DNA of 64,000 bases from the NCBI GenBank assembly GCA_035578905.1, contig JAQJVL010000517.1, positions 434,001 to 498,000 of the forward strand, given 5' to 3'. The notes beneath the pieces were generated by a model. That model did not search any database and was not told the origin of the DNA. It saw nothing but the letters and a program-made list of their open reading frames with translations. This DNA comes from Stictocephala bisonia (lineage: Eukaryota; Arthropoda; Insecta; Hemiptera; Membracidae). Shown here piece by piece: positions 26,701-32,557 of this stretch (its first letter is position 1; the number at the start of each line of letters is the position of its first letter). Both the position numbers and the translations under genes were made by a program.

Positions 26701-27130
26701 GTTGTCACCAAGCCTAGTTTATTCGGTGAATCAGGCGTTGTTATCTCTTCGCCCGAACTGCGTGCGCGATATTTAGATTATGACTCCAACATCATCCCCG
26801 CCACCCTATAACCTGGCTCGCCACTGCTATATTGCCAGTAACCCAGCAGGTCACTGTTACATTTAAGCAATTACCAGCAGTTTTATTGCGGCGCACTGTT
26901 TATGGTTCTGCCTCAGCAATGGGTTTAAGAACAAATCTAATAATCTCCACATAGTTTCAATGTAGTTATTGTATTTTCATTAGTGATGTTTAGTTGTTCT
27001 TTATTAACTTTATTGATATTCTTTTGTCTTGGTAGGTGGTGGTAACTGGCGTAAAAGGAAACATGAGGATTCGGAGGAAACTCAGTCAAAACATAGTAGG
27101 TTGGATGACAGTGGTGACGAAGGTGATTAG
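7267..27130 (+). CDS. La: La ribonucleoprotein (La autoantigen homologue), 3' part of gene
   Basis: La protein binds 3' oligo-U ends of RNA polymerase III transcripts and acts mainly in the nucleus. Six exons join in frame: 7267-7449, 9956-10101, 11688-11775, 15573-15776, 24242-24443 and 27036-27130 (TAG at 27128), encoding about 305 residues. They cover RRM1, a basic linker, the C-terminal atypical RRM, an Arg/Gly-rich stretch and an acidic/basic tail with a KRKHED-type nuclear-localisation-like segment. All introns have GT-AG ends. The family is usually about 400 residues with an N-terminal La motif; that part is missing and must lie left of the window or in the gap. The coding exons show no frameshift. 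The identification rests on the ISEDKT...RRNP...KPLPE start, the ordered domains and the tail. Introns of up to 8.5 kb are packed with transposons. Confidence 0.93.
7501..7644 (+). repeat. Direct repeat flanking LINE, copy 1
   Basis: 144 bp, matched by 9687-9830 with only two mismatches near the start. The pair brackets the LINE fragment at 7645-9686, so it is best read as a very long target-site duplication of original intron sequence. Confidence 0.9.
7645..9686 (-). mobile_element. 5'-truncated non-LTR retrotransposon (RTE-like), degenerate
   Basis: Read on the minus strand, this is a reverse transcriptase with C-terminal region, 5'-truncated before the endonuclease. Recognisable blocks in order: a linker and RT fingers at 9369-8780 (GKAPGEDAIP, NYRGISLINTTYKI, HQAGFMKGRST); FVDFSKAYDSI near 8750-8690; VRQGDGLSPLLFN and LAFADDVAI at 8653-8396; FKYLGVMI with a thumb-like segment at 8402-8007; a LRWLGH block and the GRPRMRWVDEV tail at 8064-7652. 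These fall in different frames, so several frameshifts are present, and an (AT)n microsatellite at 8748-8780 has expanded inside the RT. The 3' end is a short TAAGAG-type tandem next to the direct repeat. The clade assignment is tentative; short-repeat tails and long target duplications are reported for RTE elements. It is surely non-functional. Confidence 0.88.
9687..9830 (+). repeat. Direct repeat flanking LINE, copy 2
   Basis: Second copy of 7501-7644, ending in the same GACCATGATA string. It continues into the original La intron, which ends at the next exon (9956). Confidence 0.9.
9956..10101 (+). CDS. La: La exon b: RRM1 core
   Basis: 146 nt, acceptor TTTCAG and donor GTAAGT, ending two bases into a codon. 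It encodes FKGSVFIKF, the RNP1-like strand of RRM1, and the final RRM helix and strand (KYEDTPLIKMW). It reads in phase from the previous exon. Confidence 0.93.
10140..11876. repeat. Segment duplicated at 1-1746
   Basis: This is the in-place copy of the duplicated stretch. It holds most of the intron after exon b, exon c and the beginning of the next intron. It is continuous with the flanking La sequence on both sides, so it is the copy in proper context. Confidence 0.9.
11688..11775 (+). CDS. La: La exon c: basic helix after RRM1
   Basis: 88 nt, one base completing the previous codon plus 29 codons. It encodes EDYIEKKRKERLDQ, matching the charged helix that follows RRM1 in La proteins. Donor AAG/GTACAC. 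It is duplicated at 1558-1645. Confidence 0.9.
12072..12584. mobile_element. Non-autonomous DNA element, 82-bp terminal inverted repeats
   Basis: The 82-bp left arm 12072-12153 is the reverse complement of 12503-12584 with few mismatches; both include GGCGTTCAGCGCATGCAC. The interior of about 350 bp has no meaningful coding capacity. No clear target duplication was identified, so the superfamily is open. It is inserted in a La intron. Open frames of 80 and 129 codons crossing it are incidental. Confidence 0.85.
12585..13755. other. La intron, no distinct element
   Basis: AT-rich DNA with a weak inverted similarity between about 12876-12915 and 12967-13010 (GTGCTACTT...TTATAAAACT in opposite senses), perhaps an eroded MITE. 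Nothing else is supportable. Confidence 0.5.
13756..14023. mobile_element. Palindromic MITE (268 bp)
   Basis: The arms are near-perfect inverted repeats of about 110-120 bp with a short loop around 13870-13905. The ends are TAGAAATAATACTGG and its complement. TA at the termini fits Tc1/mariner-type insertion. The RNA would fold into one long hairpin. The interior has no coding capacity. Confidence 0.92.
14238..15122. mobile_element. Fold-back element with interrupted left arm
   Basis: The right arm 14934-15122 is one continuous block. Its reverse complement is found in two pieces on the left, 14238-14333 and 14782-14897, separated by about 450 bp of extra AT-rich sequence. This looks like a long-inverted-repeat MITE whose left arm received an insertion. 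Shared strings include CATGCTGACTACAT and TTTTAGCTCCAG. Confidence 0.85.
15573..15776 (+). CDS. La: La exon d: start of C-terminal atypical RRM
   Basis: 68 codons, phase 0 at both ends, acceptor TTCCAG and donor GTATAT. It encodes GSKRQKFEEDKG followed by TLHMTKCPEGLTREFLKEKLEGFG and WIRLHEEGTAAK in the order of the La C-terminal RRM, which clamps RNA stems in characterised family members. Confidence 0.9.
15886..16045 (+). repeat. Dispersed repeat, copy 1 (also at 41326-41490)
   Basis: It shares TAGTCACTTCAGG, GAGAGA...GGGAGAT and CAGTCTTCTTGTTT in the same order with 41326-41490. The CAG-like string at its start could be mistaken for a splice acceptor, but its presence elsewhere marks it as interspersed repeat. 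Confidence 0.7.
16523..16689 (-). other. LINE 3' UTR and (TTTGA)5 tail
   Basis: After the ORF2 stop, a 142-nt AT-rich 3' UTR contains AATAAA 11-16 nt after which GAAATTTGATTTGA repeats begin. The five-fold pentamer is the probable template slippage tail left by target-primed reverse transcription. Confidence 0.8.
16690..19575 (-). CDS. LINE ORF2: endonuclease-reverse transcriptase, 961 aa
   Basis: This replication protein nicks the target DNA and reverse-transcribes element RNA at the nick. Residues about 15-230 form an apurinic-like endonuclease: SEHWL (Glu48), GGDLN (Asp156, Asn158) and SDH (221-223). A linker with Lys-rich helices follows. RT occupies about 510-770: ISRVCPIFKKG, SYRPISIIPTISK, FCDLSRAFD (Asp605, motif A), GVPQGSVLGPLL (661-672) and the catalytic YADD (691-694). 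FLGVYFD (760-766) and a thumb-like tail follow. There is no RNase H domain and no C-terminal zinc knuckle was noticed. All catalytic residues are present. The start was chosen as the first ATG after the ORF1 stop; the frame stays open upstream to about 19662, so a longer form overlapping ORF1 is possible. Confidence 0.95.
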   Translation of the reverse strand: MLHDNNDCMTSDSFKISFLNVQGIKGKSELIDNFLTQPLKPDVICISEHWLNDENIKLEFPTNYCCASAFGRVKHKRGGTVVFVNNKFNFRICNVINFCQELHCEASAAFIDDLKILIVSLYHSPSGDPKIYLKIMENFMPFITQWSDYTIVMGGDLNKSFDITSTLKTSRDWCNILRQFNFQIINNKPTRASNCLDNVFIKYSKPTITTSLVSIFNFPYSDHEGIIIAISGLNKINHQLNRSTSKKSEQYANFIVPSHALTKLSSNLSSYDWQHILSDSSNGARELFGVFFKIFLNNVDSLKIIKKRKSNINDTKIKHKWYTKDLALMKSKLLFLHGLVKSSDKISKFNNKTQLKQKYIDLKYQYQKCIKESKMLYNVSKIESSNNKCKAAWNIIKSTQATSNQLCMTPNINPDIFNNYFITSIREIKKNIDSSNVQSDYLVKSNKVALDDFSWRVVTNNDVLTAIKKMKSSRSIDVYGISNNMLKDIALSIVQPLTMCFNYCLREGVYPNELKISRVCPIFKKGPKEHPSSYRPISIIPTISKVFELIIFEQIYLFFVNNNLLCTEQYGFRRGKSTFDAMDDLTKKIHQAFETKAFARATFCDLSRAFDCVDHTNIINKLNYYGLSGNSLEFFKSYFENRRQVVQIGHRTSQELQLEWGVPQGSVLGPLLFLISINDLPYYVNAQTILYADDTTFFSLSDDLSELNNLASDSLQSANTWFKLNGFLLNSDKTKSINFVLKKNKFSDVCDNSFVDTVKFLGVYFDKSLNWNVHINFISKRLSRVIYLLLRLKTVVPGNYLRTAYFGYFQSIIRYGLVLWGNSSNIQGILILQKKAIRVLKGLHPTEHCKPYFKELGLQTVINLYLFDVLMYVLNNPHLLKLNHNIHHCNTRGKNGTTIPFYRLSKTLSSHVVISLKVYNVLVPMIKKYSVKIFKNKYYDWLLNHPFYHIDEFFNMRDIKF
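19599..22280 (-). CDS. LINE ORF1: PWWP - coiled coil - Ulp1-like protease - SGNH hydrolase, 893 aa
   Basis: This is an unusual ORF1. Residues about 10-95 match a PWWP module (VGDKVFAKMRNYPAWPAVI, core P25-A-W-P28), which binds methylated histone tails or DNA in other proteins. Residues 115-270 are Glu/Lys-rich heptads, probably a coiled coil for oligomerisation. Residues about 280-440 match the Ulp1/SENP (C48) cysteine protease fold: SHWSLLF His363, FYFDSNN Asp380, QQQNGVDCG Gln418 and Cys424. The 17-residue His-Asp and 6-residue Gln-Cys spacings are those of Ulp1. Residues about 622-785 are an SGNH/GDSL hydrolase: IIGDSMIRH (Ser632), HVGTND (Asn679), DGLHLN (Asp759, His762). SGNH domains are known in CR1-type ORF1; the PWWP and protease are the surprise. 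The substrate is unknown. M1 or M3 could be the start. Confidence 0.93.
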   Translation of the reverse strand: MDMSVNNNNKLSVGDKVFAKMRNYPAWPAVITSIDNNTKNTKYNVTFYHTRDTATVKEADVYLYDEHKNNLGTPKTDNYRNKKFNEALKEAEADHTVQNIVFGSIQNSIKIDDLSIEEALKKVSRYEQEEEEEDLEASLSLAAEVGNSLLNANSLLSQEILNLKNENSNLLSTILSLKKENSEIIIESEEELKAREDIVKSLGEKNINLEQELDFLRRKLKKEISIKEDLIKVEEEEKIYFKKQISSLNETKTILSTKVKALEQKLNNVNKINNHNLHVPVNRDICLALLSNQWIVDDSISQYFNLLNKIKIVENISFLTPAISQAIKCLDDSYSIIKHLNLDKQSYIVIPLNNAEGESSGSHWSLLFYSKTEQTFFYFDSNNKTNLQHARLIYSKLKCYVSPSNHEVHFKIMDCPQQQNGVDCGVYLILFVDRLLHRILINPISSDSLINCTNNYEITEQDIIKKRALLSYLCYNNQGKGLNLEIIRGLVLNSNGENATNNQPKVTSVHRAEFQSNRDKDQMSWSTVKNNKFNGNHIKHLKDAYDHRITLQNKYNVLNEIIEGDDHNTKVMSQNLQPGKATGNTSKKKDNKPDWKISKPYSKFLWTNSHEQSNKLNNRPQKDTINLIIGDSMIRHASVPNFLKKVHGGANCTSISKEIGRYKSKIDEPKIVFIHVGTNDLKQLQCADEVMGRMKSIISTAKTSFPKSTIVINSIIKRRDIHSKVIKHSNSNIRWICHDQQVLYLDIDKYIDNSCLGRDGLHLNRKGSKILGRVMSETALKINKMYTYGFNSYRKQEACTAHPSLENEANPVTIGKRPCDHEADEQSNSTSNMAQKYLVQSLEDFPPILPPTSVHNNSYVNSSITVDSLHNIHSQVYVNKHFLDKTTTQILMS
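22566..22912 (-). repeat. 70-bp tandem units upstream of LINE ORF1, about 5 copies
   Basis: Units start at 22566, 22636, 22706, 22776 and about 22844, each containing TTTGTCTGATTCTGAATGTC. The first four are almost identical; the last is more diverged. Lying about 290 nt upstream of ORF1, they resemble promoter monomers seen at the 5' ends of some LINEs. This role is inferred from position only. Confidence 0.85.
22913..24241. other. Possible LINE 5' leader followed by La intron
   Basis: Contains CAGTCAGCACAGGTG-like GC-richer sequence at 23030-23220 and the hairpin at 23572-23604, after which ordinary AT-rich intron resumes. Where the LINE ends cannot be decided by eye. GTTTGTAT occurs both just outside the tail (16511) and at 23758, too short to call a target duplication. 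Confidence 0.45.
23572..23604. promoter_or_regulatory. Perfect 14-bp inverted repeat of a CAAGATGGC-type motif
   Basis: GTCAGCCATCTTGA, a five-base loop, then its exact complement. Each arm carries AAGATGG/GCCATCTT, the core bound by YY1/Pleiohomeotic-type zinc-finger proteins. It may be a regulatory site of the LINE leader or a simple hairpin. Confidence 0.45.
24242..24443 (+). CDS. La: La exon e: end of C-terminal RRM and RGG-rich region
   Basis: 202 nt, acceptor CACCAG and donor GTAGGT, ending one base into a codon. It encodes the final RRM strand and long helix (LEGEEEATFLETAKQNI) and then a Gly/Arg-rich stretch (GGHRGGRRGGRGGRG), commonly an RNA-contact or methylation region. Confidence 0.9.
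24444..25089. other. La intron, no distinct element
   Basis: AT-rich sequence without a recognisable exon or repeat. Confidence 0.5.
25090..25292. mobile_element. MITE with about 55-bp terminal inverted repeats
   Basis: The ends are TAGAAATTCTTGGT and its complement; arms 25090-25145 and 25238-25292 match with few differences (GGAGATGAC, CAATAAATTCTG). The 203-bp size and TA at the termini suggest a mariner-type MITE in the La intron. Confidence 0.85.
25890..26062 (-). repeat. Dispersed repeat, reverse copy of 44028-44230
   Basis: Reverse-complement matches to 44028-44230 include TAACCCAGCTACTT, GGCCGAACATAGAA versus TTCTATGCTCGGCC, and the TCTAGTA...CCCAGACTTCTC block. It is an interspersed element without coding potential, clade unknown. 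Confidence 0.65.
26331..27035. other. La last intron with short GC-rich repeat
   Basis: At 26350-26410 a near-duplicate of GACGATCTCAGCTCG / GACGAGCTCAGCTCG occurs twice 30 bp apart, probably an eroded transposon end. The rest is plain intron ending in CTTGGTAG at 27035. Confidence 0.45.
27036..27130 (+). CDS. La: La terminal exon: charged C-terminal tail
   Basis: Two bases complete the Gly codon, then 30 codons and TAG. It encodes NWRKRKHEDSEETQ and ends in DDSGDEGD. The basic-then-acidic tail fits La C-termini with a nuclear-localisation-like segment. Confidence 0.92.
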
Positions 27131-28077
27131 GAAACATAATGAAAACCCAGTAACAAGCTATTACACTCTCAACCGATGATTGACTCGGAGAACTAAAGAA
27201 ACAAAATTCAACAATTTACAAACAAAATATTATATATATTCTATCCAAATGTAAGATTGTATATAAACTCCGTATTTGTGTAGGATGTAAGTGTTATGCA
27301 TTTATTCAGTAATGCATGTTATTGGGATATATTCATTAATTGTTCTGTCATCAAAAGTGTTGATGATTCTCTTGAGTTCAAGTATGAAAGTGTCATATTT
27401 TTACAGAATGATAATGCTGTTTTAATGTGTCTTAAGTGTGTGGAATGAATTTTTTTATTGGATACCATGAAGAAGTTAGTTATTTGTTGAAATGGGTATT
27501 GTAATCGGTTTTTATCAATTGTTTAGCATAAAATTAAAACTCTGGACTGAGATGTAAAATTATGCTTGATAATTTTTAAAAATTATGACTAAATATTTTG
27601 AAAATAATATGATGAAAGGGAGGTAACCTTGCTTTCAAATACTAAAGATGCTATGAAAATTGTTTATTTAATATTTTTGTACCAAGTTTTAATTTGGCAT
27701 TATCATTTCGCTACATTAAGTTTGTAAATATTTTGTATGAGTCTGACATGTTAATATTGTTTCGTTTATGATAACAGTAAAGAGTTTAAATTAAAGTGAA
27801 ATGTATACAAATATGTGTTTGAATTATTTATTTTCCTGATTTAATTGGGTCATTGATTATTTATAGCTATTAAAACGTATTAATGACTCCCCTTTCTGTC
27901 TAATATTCAATGATTACAAACTGATACTGTGATGAAAATTGAATTAAGTTCAACTCGTTCTACTTGGATGTCTGTTGTCATGGCAGCCTCTTCCTCTGGT
28001 TATTATTTCTGTATTGTAATACAGGTTAGGTTAAAGGGCACTAGGCCAGGAATTAGTATATTAGAGAGATAGGACAT
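27131..28077 (+). other. La: Probable La 3' UTR and downstream spacer
   Basis: AT-rich, no coding. ATTAAA at 27790-27795 is a candidate polyadenylation signal; no perfect AATAAA was noticed soon after the stop. A CTGTATTGTAATACAG palindrome lies near 28010 and recurs at about 32770 beyond the viral insertion. Confidence 0.5.
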
Positions 28078-28117
28078 CAGCAAACTTACCTTAAAAGACA
28101 AGTTCACTAACATCAGA
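28078..28117. repeat. Left half of 40-bp inverted repeat bracketing the viral insertion
   Basis: Matches the reverse complement of 32731-32770 at 39 of 40 positions; contains CTTACCTTAAAAGACAAG. Viral coding similarity begins immediately to its right. Confidence 0.85.
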
Positions 28118-28121
28118 ATAG

Positions 28122-30061
28122 AACGAGATCTTCGTACACCGACCCAAGACGAACATCTGTCAAGGCCGGACAGCAGGGCGTCGAGTAGCAGCGGCGGTTC
28201 CAGCTCTTCAGAAAATAATACAATAAAAGCACTAGTCGGAAATAGATTTGCTCAAGAGACGTCTGGAATGTCAAGAAGGACCCGAGAAGAAGAAGAGAAC
28301 CACAACTATTGCAATGCCACCACCGCCTCCATTGGGCCACAGTTCAACAAGAGGAGAAGAGACAGACGACGTTGGTACACAGCAGAAGGCGAATGCGCAA
28401 AGGACTGTGATGAGTCTACTTGTACATCTGACTACACTCATGACAGTACGGATGGACGATTACGCCACCGCTTACCAACTGTTAATAGATATGAGAGGGA
28501 CGAAAACATCACAAATAGTTTGCAAGCTTCTGGCGGAGCTGTTGACTGTCTGGGCGAAGGGCTTAACAACCGAACCCGGGAACAGCTCCTGCATAGACTT
28601 CCTGATTCGGTCGATAAGCAATACGTTGTCCACCAAGTCTTTGGCGTCGACGACCTGGGGCAGCCTGGTAAAGTACTTTCAAAGATGCGGGACACCAGGA
28701 GGTACCGCAGTACGGACCACAAAGGTTTCATCGCCATCAGCCTACACTACGACCACGACAGGCCACACTACCATGTCATACACGACTGCCCATGGACGAA
28801 CTATACATGCCGTTGCAGGAGGCTCTCTGGATGGCGTCCATGGCCGAAGTCGCGTAAGGCACACAAATCCTCAAACCTACACCCCGAAGACCTTCGAAGA
28901 CTTACAGACTACCTCGGCGAGGGAGGGCGACGATATATATATATCGAAGTCGCAGGGGCCGATTGGTGGTCATGTAATAAAGTTGGAAGTCTACAGAACA
29001 AAGGACATACGAGACCTGGCCCGCATGGAATGGTGGACAGTTGCCCAATTCCGTGGGACGATGATGACCGACAATCCGGAGACTCTAGAGACTGCGGTGC
29101 GGCTGCAAGACCAGATGGAGTCGGAATTGGAGTCTCGCCCGGACACCAGATTCATAAGGTCTTCGCTGCACAACATCCGGTCCAGAGGTCAATGGCGGAA
29201 GTAATCATCTCACCACCGGACCGCATAGTGGAGACGATGGAATGGCTCAGCGGTAGATATAGAAATCTAGAATTTAAGGATAGAAAATTTAGGGTTAACT
29301 TATTCATTTTCAAAAAGCCATAAACATGTTTTTAGTTAGAGATTTCATAAAATATTATTTTACTAGTTTCAATATTTTTAATGGTAATAGAAAGGTGTTT
29401 ATATTCAATGCCGATAGTGAGTTAGACGTAGTTGATTATTATTATACTATAAGGAATAGTATTGAGGCTTTATTAATGTTACTCAAACACCAATACAAAG
29501 ACTGGGATAGTGTTTGTGTATTTATACAGACATTGGTCAAGTTAACTGATAAACAGTTAGGTAATGACAAAAAAAAAATGTATATTTATATACGGACCGC
29601 CAAACTGTGGCAAGAATATCTTTACAGATTGTTTTGCTTCATTGCTTTTGAATTATGGTACTATGACCAATCCATCACGTGGGAATGCCTTTTGTTTCGA
29701 GAACTGTTACAACAGGCGTATAATAAGATGGGACGAAGCGAGATGCGATCCCGATTCGTATGAGAAGATACTTAATATAATGCAAGGTACGCCTGTTGTG
29801 ATCAACATCAAGTACAAATCGCATTCCCATCTTCACAAAACACCTTTGATTGTCACAGGTAATTACGAAGTATTTCCAAATGACGACAGGTTCAATAGCA
29901 GATTAATTAGATACGATTGGACCTGTTGTGAAAAACTTCGTAATTACAGTGATAAAAAGCCACACCCTTTGGCACTAGGTGTAATAATTGATTTTATTAT
30001 GGAATATAATTATTGTAAACATACTATAATACATGAACTTAAGAATAAAATATTTCTGTAA
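28122..30061 (+). pseudogene. NS1: Densovirus NS1 replication initiator, frame-broken
   Basis: NS1 nicks viral origins and unwinds DNA. The first part is open from the left edge through 29323; the first ATG in it is 28268, but the frame is open upstream to the junction, so the N-terminus may be truncated. An HYHVIHD endonuclease-like motif with a nearby CRC lies near 28764-28810. The frame ends at TAA 29321-29323; homologous reading resumes in the next frame at about 29311-29566, then returns to the first frame for the SF3 helicase. That helicase has Walker A GPPNCGKN (29594-29617), Walker B-type RIIRWDEA (29714-29743) and sensor-type PLIVTGN (29840-29863), with the stop at 30059. Both changes of frame fall in A-runs (about 29311-29315; a run of ten A at 29569-29578). 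The breaks suggest decay, though slippage cannot be excluded. Confidence 0.88.
28248..29204 (+). CDS. NS2: Densovirus NS2-like overlapping ORF, 318 aa
   Basis: This open frame overlaps the first part of NS1 in another register, starting 20 nt before the NS1 ATG. An overlapping NS2 nested in NS1 with a nearby start is standard in ambisense densoviruses; its function is poorly defined, mostly supporting replication. The product is Thr/Ser-rich with a Pro run near residue 25 and no recognised domain. Its full-length survival inside a broken NS1 is notable, but an open shadow frame in GC-richer DNA is possible. Confidence 0.6.
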   Translation: MLKRRLECQEGPEKKKRTTTIAMPPPPPLGHSSTRGEETDDVGTQQKANAQRTVMSLLVHLTTLMTVRMDDYATAYQLLIDMRGTKTSQIVCKLLAELLTVWAKGLTTEPGNSSCIDFLIRSISNTLSTKSLASTTWGSLVKYFQRCGTPGGTAVRTTKVSSPSAYTTTTTGHTTMSYTTAHGRTIHAVAGGSLDGVHGRSRVRHTNPQTYTPKTFEDLQTTSAREGDDIYISKSQGPIGGHVIKLEVYRTKDIRDLARMEWWTVAQFRGTMMTDNPETLETAVRLQDQMESELESRPDTRFIRSSLHNIRSRGQWRK

Positions 30062-30090
30062 TATGAGGAAATAAATAAAAACATATTTCT

Positions 30091-30477
30091 TTATCCATTT
30101 GTATTTATTTTCCATTTGTCATTAATTCTATAACATTTAATATAATTTGATGACAGTGTGGAACTGTCATGTCTATTTGTCAATTGATTACAAATATAAT
30201 TAACATCTTGTTGTTTAAAAGGTATATTAAACTTTTTAACAACAGTATATAGAGGTTGATCAATCACTTTAATGTTATTTAAAATTGATTCATGTTTTAG
30301 CAACAGTTCATTAACTTTATGAGATACACTTGTGTGGCTCGACCCGCCTGTATCTACAGATTGTACAGGGTCAATGTTTGCAGCAACTCCGGCCGATGAT
30401 AACGTCTGTTGTGTTGACGTCGTAGTGGCTGGTGTTGATGTCAATATTGCACTTGTAACGGCGGGTCTGCCGAGAAC
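30091..30477 (-). CDS. Unassigned minus-strand ORF following the capsid gene, about 117-128 aa
   Basis: This open frame lies directly downstream of the capsid stop (30478-30480) and in the same frame as the capsid C-terminal segment, separated from it by one TAG. It lacks an early ATG; the first candidate initiators are non-ATG (TTG at 30444). The N-terminal half is Thr/Ser/Ala-rich and the C-terminal half is charged with Asn. No family was recognised. It could be a readthrough extension, the 3' end of a split capsid ORF, or incidental. Confidence 0.4.
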   Translation of the reverse strand, partial: VLGRPAVTSAILTSTPATTTSTQQTLSSAGVAANIDPVQSVDTGGSSHTSVSHKVNELLLKHESILNNIKVIDQPLYTVVKKFNIPFKQQDVNYICNQLTNRHDSSTLSSNYIKCYRINDKWKINTNG

Positions 30478-31751
30478 CTATTCGTATTTAAACACAGATC
30501 TGTAGCCATTGAACCAGTGTGGGTAAGAGCCTATCTTCAGACCGTCGTTGTCGGCGAAAGTCATAAGGTTTGGTGGAAGGTAAGAATCATATGTGTGGGT
30601 AAAATCGAATGAATATTCTATTACAATCTCAGTTTCAACTTTATATATACAAATTACTTCCTGAACGGTAGTGAAGGTGGTCTCACGCCACCAGCATATT
30701 CCACAAAGCCGTGTGATAGAGTACCGGCGTGTTCTATATATGAATCGTACGGGACACTTGCCGCAGAAGCATTAATTGTTGTCTTGTTTAATATTTTGCT
30801 GGTCTGTCCGTGACCGGTATAATCAACATGCCATTTAGATTGTCCCAATATCTTCTGTCCGAAGTTTATTAAAGTACTGGCCGTACCATGATTATCACGT
30901 AGAGGTGCGTACACCACCCCAGGTTTCAGTATATTTACCTGAGGTCTGTATTCCCATATAATAGGGTTATTTCCAATTCCGTTAACTATAGGAAATATGT
31001 TTAACGCTTGATGCAGTTCAGGTAATGGCGGAGCACTGTTTTTCATATCCAAAGACTGGGCATAATATGTTGTAAACGGCTTCATATTACCGAATCCAGC
31101 GTGAATATTGTCAAAACTTATTGCTGTCTCTTCACCGACAGTCTTACCCCACCACATTTCGTGGCTGCACCCTTCTTTCGGATCGATAGAACATTCTGTA
31201 GGATACATGGGATTACTGGAATCAGATTTTATCTTCACACAACCTCCATTAAATCGATTGTGTAATCCATGCACTGAAACACCGAATACAAGTAAATTTG
31301 AATCAACACTGTTTATACCTGCACTGTTGGTTATAAATGGTGTACGATATCCCATTGGGGTTATTATTGTCACACATTTCTTTACCGAACTAGTAATTGG
31401 TAGATTGTCAAATTCACCGGGTGTCATATACCACGGTAAACAATCCACAGGCACATTGGCATATGGTGTGCAGGTCAGTGACTCCGCTTCACTCTCCGAC
31501 GTACTATACTTCGACTTAAATGATTTGAACTGATAACCATATGAATACATCATACGGTTGTGGCGGAAAACGAGTGTGCCGGTCTTGAAGGCCGACGTTC
31601 CTGATAATGCTACGCCTGTGTGTTCGGCGGTACCTCCGGCCGCCACGGCTCCACTGCCACCGCCCGTGGCACTGCTGGCACCCAACAAGCCGTTCGCAGA
31701 CGTAGATGGTGTAGTCGTGTCCATCTTCTGTTGTTTCGCAGGTGGTTCCAT
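30478..31751 (-). pseudogene. VP: Densovirus capsid protein (VP), main part, with C-terminal frame break
   Basis: The main ORF (31751-30654, 365 codons) begins MEPPAKQQK with a Gly/Ala/Ser-rich N-terminal arm, then a jelly-roll capsid region with PYANVPVDCLPWYMT and the HNRFNGG and PVNILKPG-like blocks of densovirus capsids. It stops at 30654-30656, but capsid-like sequence continues in another frame to TAG 30478-30480 (SFDFTHTYDSYLPPN, WFNGYRSVF), so the last 58 or so residues are displaced by a frameshift near 30656. The N-terminal Gly run fits the channel-threading stretch of parvovirus capsids. The identification is firm; the break implies the copy is not a working capsid gene. Confidence 0.88.
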
Positions 31752-31755
31752 CTTG

Positions 31756-32065
31756 TTAGGGGTCGTCTCGTTTCCTCTTATTTAATTCAGCCTTAGAGGG
31801 GTAAAGTACCCCAGTAGCGGTCTCCACAGAATATTTCGCAGCAAGTCCCAAGGCACCAACAGCAGAATGCCAATTCCCAGTAGTAACAAAATCAGTTCCA
31901 AAAGCCCTAATAGCTTTACCGTCACTTGCACGAATATGTGAGGTCTCTGTAGCTGTATCGTACTCTCGGTCGTGTGTTCGAGCGATCTCATCGTCTGTCC
32001 ACGGGCTCGCCGTTGTCAGACGGATTGCCTCGACCCAAGTACTTGTGTCCGTACAACTGAGGCAT
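31756..32065 (-). pseudogene. VP1: Densovirus VP1 unique region with phospholipase A2 domain, frame-broken
   Basis: From ATG 32065-32063 the first part runs through the calcium-loop region (KYLG.GNPSDNGEP), where the usual Pro after LG is replaced by Arg in this copy. This frame stops near 31988, and the catalytic-helix part (HDREY at 31974-31960) lies in another frame, which ends at TAA 31758-31756, just before the main capsid ATG at 31751. Parvoviral PLA2 in VP1 acts in endosomal escape. In some ambisense densoviruses the PLA2 ORF and main VP ORF are separate and joined by splicing, so the second break may be natural; the first, inside PLA2, is probably decay. Confidence 0.8.
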
Positions 32066-32090
32066 ACTGACGTATCGCGTATGACGTCCT

Positions 32091-32118
32091 TTATATATAT
32101 ATATATATCGTGACGTCA
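32091..32118 (-). promoter_or_regulatory. Capsid promoter: TATA tract with CRE-like site
   Basis: A TATATATA run (32108-32091) lies 26 nt before the VP1 ATG (32065), and a perfect TGACGTCA (32111-32118) lies upstream of it. TGACGTCA is the consensus for CREB/ATF factors. The short leader is typical of densoviruses. Confidence 0.6.
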
Positions 32119-32493
32119 TCCGTCGGGAGACCTACTCAATGCTTGTCAAGGCCCTAACAGGGCCTACATACCCACCGGCACAACGGAACGCCGAGCGAAC
32201 AACACATCGGAAGCTACGTAGCTTACGGGGCAGTTATTTGCCCTCTGGTCGTAACGGCGTAGCGGATAGCGGAGCTGCTACTCTTTACAAATATACATTA
32301 CGAATATTAAATATAAATTAAAATAAAATATTAATTATAAATTTAAATTAAAAAGTAAAATTTTAAAATACCTATTCGATTGAAGATATATTGTAACGCC
32401 AGACGCTGTAGATGCGCGAGGCGTGTAGGTGTGCCGGTGGGTATGTAGGCCCTGTTAGGGCCTTGACAAGCATTGAGTAGGTCTCCTGACGGA

Positions 32494-32535
32494 TGACGTC
32501 AGTAACTTATGACGTCACGATATATATATATAAAG
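32494..32535 (+). promoter_or_regulatory. Mirror capsid promoter in right arm
   Basis: Two TGACGTCA sites (32494-32501, 32510-32517) and a TATATAAAG element (32527-32535) precede the duplicated VP1 ATG at 32558 by about 25 nt. It is a mirror image of 32091-32118. Confidence 0.55.
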
Positions 32536-32557
32536 GACGTCATACCGATACGTCAGT

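Noticed and set aside
31782..31991. Leu-rich minus-strand membrane-like peptide of 69 residues
   Set aside because: It is an out-of-frame shadow of the VP1 PLA2 segment.
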